A stretch of DNA of 39,906 nucleotides from Puniceicoccaceae bacterium. GTDB lineage: Bacteria > Verrucomicrobiota > Verrucomicrobiia > Opitutales > Coraliomargaritaceae. Below are positions 32,073 through 39,906 of the stretch, one piece after another. Location of the stretch: assembly GCA_007692545.1 (NCBI GenBank), contig REBV01000129.1, forward strand, positions 1 through 39,906, given 5' to 3'. The position numbers were made by a program, and so were the translations under genes. Positions within the stretch are counted from its first letter, which is position 1. Each line of letters starts with the position of its first letter. Below the pieces are notes generated by a model. The model did no database searches. It saw only the letters and a program-made list of their open reading frames with translations, and had not been told where the DNA came from.

Positions 32073-32102
32073 ATGGCATGGGTTTAGCTTTTTCCATGCC
32101 AT
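32073..32102. promoter_or_regulatory. Inverted repeat ATGGCATGG-N12-CCATGCCAT upstream of guaD; candidate operator or attenuator hairpin
   Basis: Perfect 9-bp arms at 32073-32081 and 32094-32102, centre-to-centre distance 21 bp, 38 nt before the guaD start. Confidence 0.55.
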
Positions 32103-32140
32103 TCATTATGAAATCCATTTTTTAGTAGCCCCGCTTTCGA

Positions 32141-33490
32141 ATGCTTGAGACAGACCCCAGGTTTAAAGTCTTCCGCGGTGCGTTTATTCAATCGATCAGC
32201 GATCAGCGCGCTGAGTTCATTCCCGATGGGTTGGTGCTGGTTGCGTCAGCGGGCGAAGACTGCGGGCGCATTGTAGCCATGGGTGAGACCGCTCGGGTGG
32301 CCGCGGCCTACGGCCTGGAACTCAAAGACGAGTCGCCGGGGCAGGGCACGCATGTAGCGGGCGATCTGTGGCTACCGGCTTTTTTCGACACGCATTTTCA
32401 TTGGGTGCAGGATGCGGTGCGCGAGATGGCGAAGTATTCGCTGATTGAGTGGCTCAATAACATTACCTTTCCCGAGGAGGCGAAGTTTGCCGATGCGGCA
32501 TTTGCTGATAGGCAGGCGAAACAGTTTTGGGAAAGTATCCTGAGCCTGGGTACGGTCGGTGGGCTCTGCTACAGCTCGATTCATGAAGTGGCATTGGATG
32601 CAGCGATGCAGTGGGCACCGGCAGACTTTTATATTGGCAACGTGCTGATGACGATGGAGTGTCCGGACTATCTGCAACAAAGCGAGGCGGATGCCATCGC
32701 GATTGTGCAAAGCTGTGCCCGCCGCTATGGCCGGCGTTATATCGCCAGCCCCCGTTTTGCGCCGACGACGGCTCCGGCTGTCATGCGGGCAGCGGCAGAG
32801 GCCGCTCAAGCGAATGCCGCTTTTCAGCAAACCCATCTGGGTGAGACCTTGGCTGAAATTGACTGGGTACTGGATATTTACCGAAAGCTGCCCGGGTTTG
32901 AAGACGTGGGCTCTTATACTGAGATTTATCAACGGGTCGGTATGTTGGGTGAGCAGTCTGTATTCGGACACTGTATACATCTGACAGCTGATGAATGGCG
33001 TCTCTTGGCGGAATCGGGCAGTCGTATCGCCAGTTGCCCCACCTCAAATGCACCGGTCGAGAACATGGGCTTGGGCTCGGGTTTGTTCGACTACCCGACG
33101 GCCGAAGCCTACGGGGTGCCCTGGTCGCTGGCTTCGGATATCGGCGGTGGGCCTTACCTCTCGATGTTTGATGTGATGCATTCCTTCGTTTGGCAGAATC
33201 GTGCCATCGGCCGGGCCGATGCGACCTACACGAAAGCGCTCCACCGTGCGACGAGTCAGGGTGCCAAACTGATGGACCTGCCGGATCGTGGGGTGCTGCG
33301 TGAAGGCGCTTTTTTCGATGCGATCCGCCTCCGGATGCCGCAGGGGCAGTTTACTGCGGGGGATGCAGAGCCCATCCTGGCAGCTTTTTTTGAGCAGATC
33401 CCGGATCGGAAATCGACCGAAACACTGGTGCAAGAGACCTTTGTTAAGGGGGAATCACGTTTTAAGCGGGGGGCATCCACGTGCGATTGA
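32141..33490 (+). CDS. guaD: Guanine deaminase-like amidohydrolase
   Basis: GDLWLPAFFDTHFHWVQD metal motif, HLGETLAEIDWV, FGHCIHLTADEWRLLAESGSRIASCPTSNAPVENMGLGSGLFD, SLASDIGGGPYLSMFDVM typical of GuaD; first gene before xdhC/xdhAB. Confidence 0.9.
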   Translation: MLETDPRFKVFRGAFIQSISDQRAEFIPDGLVLVASAGEDCGRIVAMGETARVAAAYGLELKDESPGQGTHVAGDLWLPAFFDTHFHWVQDAVREMAKYSLIEWLNNITFPEEAKFADAAFADRQAKQFWESILSLGTVGGLCYSSIHEVALDAAMQWAPADFYIGNVLMTMECPDYLQQSEADAIAIVQSCARRYGRRYIASPRFAPTTAPAVMRAAAEAAQANAAFQQTHLGETLAEIDWVLDIYRKLPGFEDVGSYTEIYQRVGMLGEQSVFGHCIHLTADEWRLLAESGSRIASCPTSNAPVENMGLGSGLFDYPTAEAYGVPWSLASDIGGGPYLSMFDVMHSFVWQNRAIGRADATYTKALHRATSQGAKLMDLPDRGVLREGAFFDAIRLRMPQGQFTAGDAEPILAAFFEQIPDRKSTETLVQETFVKGESRFKRGASTCD

Positions 33491-34464
33491 GCGAATTCTG
33501 GCACCAGGCCTTGGCGGAGCTGCGCTCCGGGAAGCCTGTCTATGCCTGTTGGGTCGTCGATCACCGCAAGGGCTCGCCGGGCACGAAGTCGGCGCGTATG
33601 CTGCTGACTCTGGCCGGGCGGCAATATGGCACGATCGGCGGGGGGATCATGGAGCAGAACGAGCTGGAGATGGCGGCGGCATGCCTCGCGGCTGATAGCC
33701 TGCCCAGCCCTGAGCTGCAGACGATCGAACATCGGGAGGCTGCGGGGGAATCGGCCTCGGGCTTGATTTGCGGTGGAGCGCAAACCAACCTGCGTTTTAT
33801 ACTCAGCCCGCAGCGGCATCTTGAGGCGGTCGAAGCCATTGCGAAGGCGGCGAAAGAAGAAGCGCACTGTGTGGTTTGTATTGATAGTCGTGGCATCCAT
33901 CTGTGTGGGGTCGCCGGGCCCTGGGTGGGCGATGCGGTGAGCTTGCTAGGCGGTGATACGGAGCAGTGGGAGGCGCAGGCATATCTTAGAAACCTGCGGC
34001 GCATCGCTATCTTTGGCGGTGGTCACTGTGGGGCGGCTTTGGCCCGCTTGATGCTGGGTCTGGGCTACGCGGTTTCCGTAATCGAGCCCCGCCGCGAGGT
34101 CCTAAAGGCGGCGGGTCTGCCCAGGTGCGTAACCCGCATTATTCAACCATTTGAGACGGGGGCGTCGTCGGTTGCTTATCCCGAGGATACGCTGGCCGTG
34201 GTCATGACCTATTCGATGCTGTCCGATGTGGAGGCGCTGGCCGCAGCCATACCGTGCGGGTTTCAATCGATCGGTGTCATGGGGAGTCGTCCGAAAATCG
34301 CTCAAATCCGCTCCAGAATGCTGAAAAAAGGTATCGCACGCTTGCAAGTCGATGCGATCCGTGCACCAATCGGCTTGGCGTTTAACAGCGACACACCGGA
34401 GGAAATCGCGCTTAGCGTGGCGGCTCAGGTTCTTTTAGACAGGGAGGGAAAAAACTATGGTTAA
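33481..34464 (+). CDS. xdhC: XdhC-family molybdenum cofactor insertion/accessory protein (GTG start)
   Basis: VVDHRKGSPGTKSARMLLTLAGRQYGTIGGGIMEQ; IAIFGGGHCGAALARLMLGLGYAVSVIEPR; VMGSRPKIAQIRSRM...IRAPIGLAFNSDTPEEIALSVAAQVL. Confidence 0.93.
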   Translation: MRLSEFWHQALAELRSGKPVYACWVVDHRKGSPGTKSARMLLTLAGRQYGTIGGGIMEQNELEMAAACLAADSLPSPELQTIEHREAAGESASGLICGGAQTNLRFILSPQRHLEAVEAIAKAAKEEAHCVVCIDSRGIHLCGVAGPWVGDAVSLLGGDTEQWEAQAYLRNLRRIAIFGGGHCGAALARLMLGLGYAVSVIEPRREVLKAAGLPRCVTRIIQPFETGASSVAYPEDTLAVVMTYSMLSDVEALAAAIPCGFQSIGVMGSRPKIAQIRSRMLKKGIARLQVDAIRAPIGLAFNSDTPEEIALSVAAQVLLDREGKNYG

Positions 34465-35926
34465 TTTTCATCACTCGATCCAATTCATTCTCAACAACGA
34501 GGCTGTGTCGACAGATGTGCCACCGGGAACGCTCGCCCTCGATTATGTCCGGCAACAGCTCCAACTGAACGGAACCAAGTCTGGTTGTAAAGAAGGGGAT
34601 TGCGGGGCCTGCACCGTGATCGTTGGGCAACTGGATGCCGCGGGCAAGCTGCGCTATCTACCCATGACCTCCTGCCTGCTCCCGGTCGGGGAGTTGCAGG
34701 GTAAGCATCTCGTCACGATTGAAGGACTCAATATGCCGGCGCTCTCTCCGGTGCAGCAAGCGATGGTCGATACCGGTGGCAGTCAATGCGGCTACTGTAC
34801 GCCCGGTTTTGTGGTGGCGATGACAGCCGGGCTGATGGAGCCGAAACTGCCGCTCAATGCAAAAGGGGCGCTTCACGCCATCTCAGGGAATCTGTGCCGT
34901 TGCACGGGTTATCGATCGATCAAGGCAGCCGGGCTCCAGGTCATCGAAGAGCTGGCGCATAAATTGCAAGCGGGCGACCGGGTCGGCTCACTGGTTGAGG
35001 CCGGTGCCCTGCCGGACTATTTTAAGGGCATCGAGACGCGGCTTCAAGCGATGCAACCCGATCCGGGTAGTCCCGCGGTCGATACACCGAAAGGGGAGAA
35101 GCAGGGGCCGCGTGTCATCATCTCCGGAGGGACCGATCTGTACGTGCAGCGGGGCGATGAGTTGCCCCATGCCGACGTCGTCCTGTTGAACAATCGGCCG
35201 CCGATTGAAGCACCCGAGTTGCGCCAGGGGCGTGTTTGCTTCGATGCCCGGATGACCTTCGAGGCCTTTGCCGAAGATCCGCTGATACTGCGTCACCTGC
35301 CGGACATGCCGGCCTATAATGATCTCATTGCCAGTTGGCCCATGCGGACACGCTCGTCCATCGGTGGTAATATTTGCAATGGTTCCCCCATTGCCGATAT
35401 GACCTGCCTGCTGCTGGCGTTGGAGGCCGAACTGACGCTCAGCGGTAGCGATGGGAGGCAGCGCACAGTTCCGCTGCGGGAGTTTTACCTGGGCTATAAA
35501 CAGCTGAATAAAAAGCCGGATGAGATCGTTGAGGAAATTTCCTTCCCTGCCTTTGATGCGAGCAGCCGGGTCAATTGGGAGAAGGTCTCCAAGCGTGCCT
35601 GGCTGGACATCGCGACGGTCAATTCGGCTTGTAAAGTTCGGGTGGAGGCTGGCCTGGTGACAGCAGCTCATCTGGCTCTGGGCGGTGTGGCGGCGACTCC
35701 CCTCTATCTATCCCAAGCCAGTCGCTATCTGGAGGGCAAGCCGCTCGACGCAGCCAGCATTCATGGATGCATCGAAGTCGCCATGGGTGAGTTCACCCCC
35801 ATGAGCGATGTGCGGGGCAGTGCTGATTATAAACGCCTGCTGGCCCGGCAGCTCTTGCTCGTCCACTTCGAGAAACTTTTTCCGGAAACCATCGAACAGG
35901 AGGATCTCTATGCGCCACTTCGATAG
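34457..35926 (+). CDS. xdhA: Xanthine dehydrogenase small subunit, fused 2Fe-2S and FAD domains
   Basis: GCKEGDCGACTV, SQCGYCTPGFVVAM, ISGNLCRCTGYRSI (two 2Fe-2S motifs); VIISGGTDLYVQRG and RTRSSIGGNICNGSPIADM (FAD domain). Confidence 0.95.
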   Translation: MVNFHHSIQFILNNEAVSTDVPPGTLALDYVRQQLQLNGTKSGCKEGDCGACTVIVGQLDAAGKLRYLPMTSCLLPVGELQGKHLVTIEGLNMPALSPVQQAMVDTGGSQCGYCTPGFVVAMTAGLMEPKLPLNAKGALHAISGNLCRCTGYRSIKAAGLQVIEELAHKLQAGDRVGSLVEAGALPDYFKGIETRLQAMQPDPGSPAVDTPKGEKQGPRVIISGGTDLYVQRGDELPHADVVLLNNRPPIEAPELRQGRVCFDARMTFEAFAEDPLILRHLPDMPAYNDLIASWPMRTRSSIGGNICNGSPIADMTCLLLALEAELTLSGSDGRQRTVPLREFYLGYKQLNKKPDEIVEEISFPAFDASSRVNWEKVSKRAWLDIATVNSACKVRVEAGLVTAAHLALGGVAATPLYLSQASRYLEGKPLDAASIHGCIEVAMGEFTPMSDVRGSADYKRLLARQLLLVHFEKLFPETIEQEDLYAPLR

Positions 35927-38219
35927 TTCACTTCACGTCAGCGGGCGTTCTCAATATATTGACGATGTGCCCGCACCGCAGGGCATGTTGCACGCCGCCG
36001 TCTTTGGCTCACCGATTGCGCATGGCAAGATCGGCTCGCTCGATCTCGAGGCGGCCCGCGCCTATCCCGGCGTGCATGCCGTCTTTACCCACGGAGACAT
36101 CCCCGGTCACCCCTTCATCGGGGCGCTGGTCCAGGACGAGGCGCTCCTGGCCAAAGACGAGCTGCGCTTCCAGGGGCAACCAATCGCACTCATCGTGGCG
36201 GAGACCCATGAGGCCGCGCGCGAAGCAGTCAAACTATGCTCGGGCACTTTTGAGGAGCGCCCCGTCATCACCTGCCCGCGCGAGGCCTACGCGCGGGGCG
36301 AACTCTTGCAGGAAACACGTATTTTTGAAAAAGGCTCGGTCGATGCTGTTTGGGATCAATGCGATCATGTGATCGAAGGTGCGATCGATTTGGGCGGTCA
36401 GGAACACCTCTACCTCGAAACCAACCGCGCCCGGGCCATCCCGCGCGAGGATGAGCAGATGCAGATCTTCTCCTCCACCCAGAGTCCGAGCGCGGTGCAA
36501 AAATGCGTCGCCCAGGTCATCGGCCTGCCCATGCATAAGGTGGAGGTGGATGTGAAGCGTCTCGGTGGCGGCTTCGGCGGCAAGGAGGATCAGGCCACGC
36601 AGTGGGCCTGCATGGTCGCGGTGGCGGCCAAGCTGCTCGAACGGCCGGTCCAGATTGTGCTCAGCCGGCCCGACGACATGCGGATGACGGGCAAGCGCCA
36701 CCCCTACAAGCAGGACTTCAAGATCGGCCTCAACGCGGCGGGTAAGATCCTCGCCTACGAGGTCTCCCACTTTCAAAACGGGGGTGCCTACATGGACCTG
36801 TCGGCTCCCGTGCTGGAGCGCACCGTCCTGCACTCGACCAATGCCTATGCCTTGCCCAACGTGCGCATCCGGGCTGCTTGTTGCCGCACCAATCTCCCGC
36901 CAAATACGGCCTTCCGCGGCTTCGGCGGGCCACAGGGGATGTTTCCGCTGGAGGTGGCGATTGAAAAGGCTGCGGTGGCCATGGGCGTCACACCCGAGTG
37001 GATACAGTCGCGTAATTTAATGCAAGATGGCTACGTCTTTCACTATGGCCAGGAGGTCGAAGCTTGCAATATGCAGCGGACCTGGGACGAAGCGATGGAA
37101 CTCTACCAGGTCGAGGCCACCCGCGAGCGTATCCAAAAATTCAATGCGGAGAACGCCTATAAGAAAAAGGGCTATGCGCTGATGCCGGTTTGCTTCGGTA
37201 TCAGTTTTACCAAGACCTTTCTGAATCAGGGCAGCAGCCTGGTGCATGTGTATACGGATGGTTCTGTCAGTGTGACGACCGGTGGTATCGAGATGGGGCA
37301 GGGGGTTTCCTCCAATATGGTTGCCATCTGCGCCAGAGTCTTCGGCATTTCACCCGAGCGCGTGCGCTGGACCAGCACCAATACCAGCCGCATCGCCAAT
37401 ATCTCGCCGAGTGCCGCCAGTGCCACTTCCGATCTGAATGGCAATGCCACCATCATAGCCTGTCGTGAAATATTTGCCGGTATGCAGGGCGTCGCCGCCT
37501 TGGAGCTGGGCTGTGCCCCGGAGGCGGTCTCGCTGCGCGATGGGGTGGTCTATCAAAATGATGCAGCGACCGGGCTGACCTGGGAGGCCCTCGTTTTGAA
37601 GAGTTACTTCGCGCGCGTCCAACTGATGGCGCACGGCTTCTACGCGCCACCCAACATTCACTACGATGGGGTCAAGGGCTATGGGCGACCCTTTCACTAC
37701 TACACTTACGGCACCTGTCTGGTCGAGGCCACGGTCGACTGCGTGCGCGGCACCTACAAGCTCGACGCATCGCGTATCGTGCACGACCTGGGTCGCAGCA
37801 TCATCCCGGTCGTCGATCAGGGGCAAATCGAGGGCGGACTGGCTCAGGGTATCGGCTGGGTCACGCTGGAAGAACTGGCCTACAACGAGGACGGGCGACT
37901 CACCTCGCAGGCACTTTCGACCTATAAAGCGCCCGATGCCGAATTTATGCCCGATGTGATGGAGCTGAAGTTGCTCGAAAACGTGGAAAATCCCGGTGGT
38001 CCCTTGGGTAGTAAAGCGGTCGGCGAACCGCCGTTTATGTATGGGATGGCTGCCTTTTTCGCTATTAGAAGAGCGATTGACTCGTTTAGCTCGCTGCATA
38101 AATTCGAGCAAGAAGTGAGTTGCCCTGTCACTCCGGAACGGGTCTTGCTATCACTTTACCCGAACTTCGCCAGTAAGCCGGTAGCTTCGGATGCTCCCAA
38201 GACCGGTCAAGCTGTCTAA
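35910..38219 (+). CDS. xdhB: Xanthine dehydrogenase large (molybdopterin-binding) subunit
   Basis: SGRSQYIDDVPAPQGMLHAA; KRLGGGFGGKEDQATQWA; PPNTAFRGFGGPQGMFPLE; GGIEMGQGV; GGPLGSKAVGEPPFMYGMAAFFAI. AGGAGG SD-like sequence before ATG 35910. Confidence 0.96.
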   Translation: MRHFDSSLHVSGRSQYIDDVPAPQGMLHAAVFGSPIAHGKIGSLDLEAARAYPGVHAVFTHGDIPGHPFIGALVQDEALLAKDELRFQGQPIALIVAETHEAAREAVKLCSGTFEERPVITCPREAYARGELLQETRIFEKGSVDAVWDQCDHVIEGAIDLGGQEHLYLETNRARAIPREDEQMQIFSSTQSPSAVQKCVAQVIGLPMHKVEVDVKRLGGGFGGKEDQATQWACMVAVAAKLLERPVQIVLSRPDDMRMTGKRHPYKQDFKIGLNAAGKILAYEVSHFQNGGAYMDLSAPVLERTVLHSTNAYALPNVRIRAACCRTNLPPNTAFRGFGGPQGMFPLEVAIEKAAVAMGVTPEWIQSRNLMQDGYVFHYGQEVEACNMQRTWDEAMELYQVEATRERIQKFNAENAYKKKGYALMPVCFGISFTKTFLNQGSSLVHVYTDGSVSVTTGGIEMGQGVSSNMVAICARVFGISPERVRWTSTNTSRIANISPSAASATSDLNGNATIIACREIFAGMQGVAALELGCAPEAVSLRDGVVYQNDAATGLTWEALVLKSYFARVQLMAHGFYAPPNIHYDGVKGYGRPFHYYTYGTCLVEATVDCVRGTYKLDASRIVHDLGRSIIPVVDQGQIEGGLAQGIGWVTLEELAYNEDGRLTSQALSTYKAPDAEFMPDVMELKLLENVENPGGPLGSKAVGEPPFMYGMAAFFAIRRAIDSFSSLHKFEQEVSCPVTPERVLLSLYPNFASKPVASDAPKTGQAV

Positions 38220-38237
38220 TCGCAGTTCGATAAGCCC

Positions 38238-39464
38238 ATGAGTTCAGAGCTAATCGAATTTCTCAATGTAATCTTCCGTTACATCCACGTCGTCGCCGCC
38301 ATTATGTGGATCGGCAACTCACTCTTGTTCACCTGGATGGAGGTCAACTTCGTGAAAGACCCGAAGAAGGGCCCGAACTCCATCGGCGAGATGAATATGC
38401 TGCACGCGGGCGGCGTCTATTTCCTCGAAAAGCGCGTCATTGATCCGAACAATATTCCGCCCAAGCTGCACGTCTTCAAGTGGCAGTCTTACACCACCTG
38501 GCTGAGTGGCTTTGTGCTGCTGGTCGCGGTCTTCTACTCACGGCCGGGCACGCTTTTGCTCGACCCCTCCAAGACCGACATGGCGGGCTGGATGGCCACG
38601 GTCATTAGCCTGTCTTCGCTGGTGATGGCCTGGGTGGTTTACGACCTTTTGCTCAAGACGCCGCTCAGGAAAAACACGGTCGCGGTGATGGCCACGCTCG
38701 CCTTGCTCCTGCTCGGCTATATGATCTGGATCGACGGGTTTTTCAGTAGCCGCTTCGTTTATCTGCAAGTCGGTGCCATGCTGGGCACGATCATGAGCGC
38801 CAATGTCCGCTTCGTGATCATTCCCAATCAGAAAAAAATCATGGAGAACCTCAAGGCCGGGCGCCCCCATGATTTGGAGATCGGGCGTCAGGCCAAGCTG
38901 CGCTCACTGACCAATCACTATGTGACTTTTCCGGTCATTTTTCTGATGCTCAGCGCGCACTTCCCGTCGCTCTACGGCGACCCTTATTACATAGCCATCG
39001 CTGCCGTCATTATCGTCTGTCTGATCATTATCAAATGGATGATGAATATCTACAATGAGTTCAGCGAGTGGCTCTACGTGGCCCTCGCCTGTTTCATTCT
39101 GGGTTCCTGCGCGGTTATCGGGCTGAAGTATGTGTCCAGCCATACCAGTGGGGGCGGGGGGCCGGCCCTCGCTATTGATGATCCGATCCGCCTGGGCCAG
39201 CAGCTGTATCAAAGAAACGGCTGCATGGTCTGCCACCAACTGGTCGATACCACGGTCGCGCCGACTCTCCACGGCATCTACGGCACCGAGCGGCGGCTCA
39301 CCAGCGGCGAAACCGTCCTGGCCGACGAGGCCTACCTGATCGAGTCGATCATGGATCCCCGGGCTAAAATCACCCAGGGCTACGCCGCCTCCATGCCCGG
39401 TTACGAGACTGTCTTTAACGAAGAAGAGCTTGCCCACTTGATTGCTTACATCCGTTCGCTTTAA
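38238..39464 (+). CDS. puuD: PuuD-type membrane urate hydroxylase with C-terminal cytochrome c domain
   Basis: FRYIHVVAAIMWIGNSLLFTWME, HAGGVYFLEKR, polytopic Urate_ox_N-like core (RSLTNHYVTFPVIFLMLSAHFPSLYG), then GCMVCHQL (CxxCH) and SMPGYETVFNEEELAHLIAYIRSL cytochrome c tail. Confidence 0.88.
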   Translation: MSSELIEFLNVIFRYIHVVAAIMWIGNSLLFTWMEVNFVKDPKKGPNSIGEMNMLHAGGVYFLEKRVIDPNNIPPKLHVFKWQSYTTWLSGFVLLVAVFYSRPGTLLLDPSKTDMAGWMATVISLSSLVMAWVVYDLLLKTPLRKNTVAVMATLALLLLGYMIWIDGFFSSRFVYLQVGAMLGTIMSANVRFVIIPNQKKIMENLKAGRPHDLEIGRQAKLRSLTNHYVTFPVIFLMLSAHFPSLYGDPYYIAIAAVIIVCLIIIKWMMNIYNEFSEWLYVALACFILGSCAVIGLKYVSSHTSGGGGPALAIDDPIRLGQQLYQRNGCMVCHQLVDTTVAPTLHGIYGTERRLTSGETVLADEAYLIESIMDPRAKITQGYAASMPGYETVFNEEELAHLIAYIRSL

Positions 39465-39480
39465 CTCTACCCAAAATATC

Positions 39481-39906
39481 ATGGAAATCCCCAAACTACT
39501 CAAACAGATCAACCCGCCGTCGCGCCTGATGATGGGCCCTGGCCCCGTCAATGCCGATCCGCGCGTGCAGCGTGCTATGAGTGCCGACCTGCTCGGCCAA
39601 TACGATCCCGCAATGACGGACTACATGAACGAAGTCATGGCGCTCTATCGCCAGATTTTCGTGACCGAGAACCAATGGACCTTCCTGATCGACGGCACCA
39701 GCCGCTCGGCCATCGAAGCGGCCCTGCTCTCTATGATCGAACCGGGCGATAAAGTGCTGGTGCTCGTTTACGGCCGCTTTGGGCACCTGCTGACAGAAAT
39801 CGCCGGTCGCGCCGGGGCCGAGGTGATACCCCTGCACAAAGAATGGGGGCAGGTCTTTACCGCCGAGGAGGTGGCCGATGCCCTGGACCAGCATCAGCCG
39901 AAGATC
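39481..39906 (+). CDS. pucG: Class V aminotransferase, PucG-like (ureidoglycine/alanine-glyoxylate aminotransferase), truncated at window end
   Basis: Open frame to window end: MEIPKLLKQINPPSRLMMGPGPVNADPRVQRAMSADLLGQYDPAMTDYMNEVMALYRQIFVTENQWTFLIDGTSRSAIEAAL...; MGPGPVNADPRV and LLGQYDP typical of AGT/PucG. Confidence 0.85.
   Translation, partial: MEIPKLLKQINPPSRLMMGPGPVNADPRVQRAMSADLLGQYDPAMTDYMNEVMALYRQIFVTENQWTFLIDGTSRSAIEAALLSMIEPGDKVLVLVYGRFGHLLTEIAGRAGAEVIPLHKEWGQVFTAEEVADALDQHQPKI

Noticed and set aside
31981-32140. Possible purine or xanthine riboswitch upstream of guaD
   Set aside because: Only a simple inverted repeat is visible; the conserved purine-riboswitch core sequences were not recognised. 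A cmsearch would decide.
36234-36833. 199-aa minus-strand ORF inside xdhB
   Set aside because: Shadow ORF typical of GC-rich codon usage.
37350-38111. 253-aa minus-strand ORF inside xdhB
   Set aside because: Antisense to a confidently identified molybdopterin subunit; no family resemblance.

Overview
The window looks like a verrucomicrobial (Opitutae / Puniceicoccales-like) chromosome segment; that assignment is inferred from gene content and is not proven. The left ~28 kb is mostly core genome. In order it holds: an ExbB/TolQ-type proton channel, a glycine-zipper lipoprotein, a TonB-dependent-receptor-like barrel, ppk1, a Tat-exported alkaline phosphatase with a small lipoprotein, a Fur-family regulator, aspS, carA, tyrS, mreBCD-mrdA, a MYG1-family protein, miaA, an XylR/AraC-type regulator, gmd-fcl, recO, a DUF502 protein, a HAD phosphatase, an lpxC-fabZ fusion and lpxA. 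The right ~11 kb (about 27.8-39.9 kb) is a coherent purine-catabolism island. On the minus strand it has a two-domain LOG-like phosphoribohydrolase, adenine deaminase and an acetamidase/formamidase. Divergent on the plus strand are guanine deaminase, xdhC, a fused FeS/FAD xanthine dehydrogenase small subunit, the Mo-binding large subunit, a PuuD-type membrane urate hydroxylase with a C-terminal cytochrome c, and a PucG-like aminotransferase cut off by the window end. The most interesting unexplained non-coding signals are: (i) a 9-bp-closed, three-hairpin cloverleaf-like palindromic element plus a separate 30-bp inverted repeat in the divergent purine promoter region; (ii) a 17-bp sequence shared in inverted orientation by two intergenic regions 12 kb apart; (iii) a 24-bp-arm hairpin in a repeat-rich gap after fcl; (iv) an octamer tandem repeat abutting the adenine deaminase start codon. 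No CRISPR array, tRNA, rRNA or transposase gene was seen.
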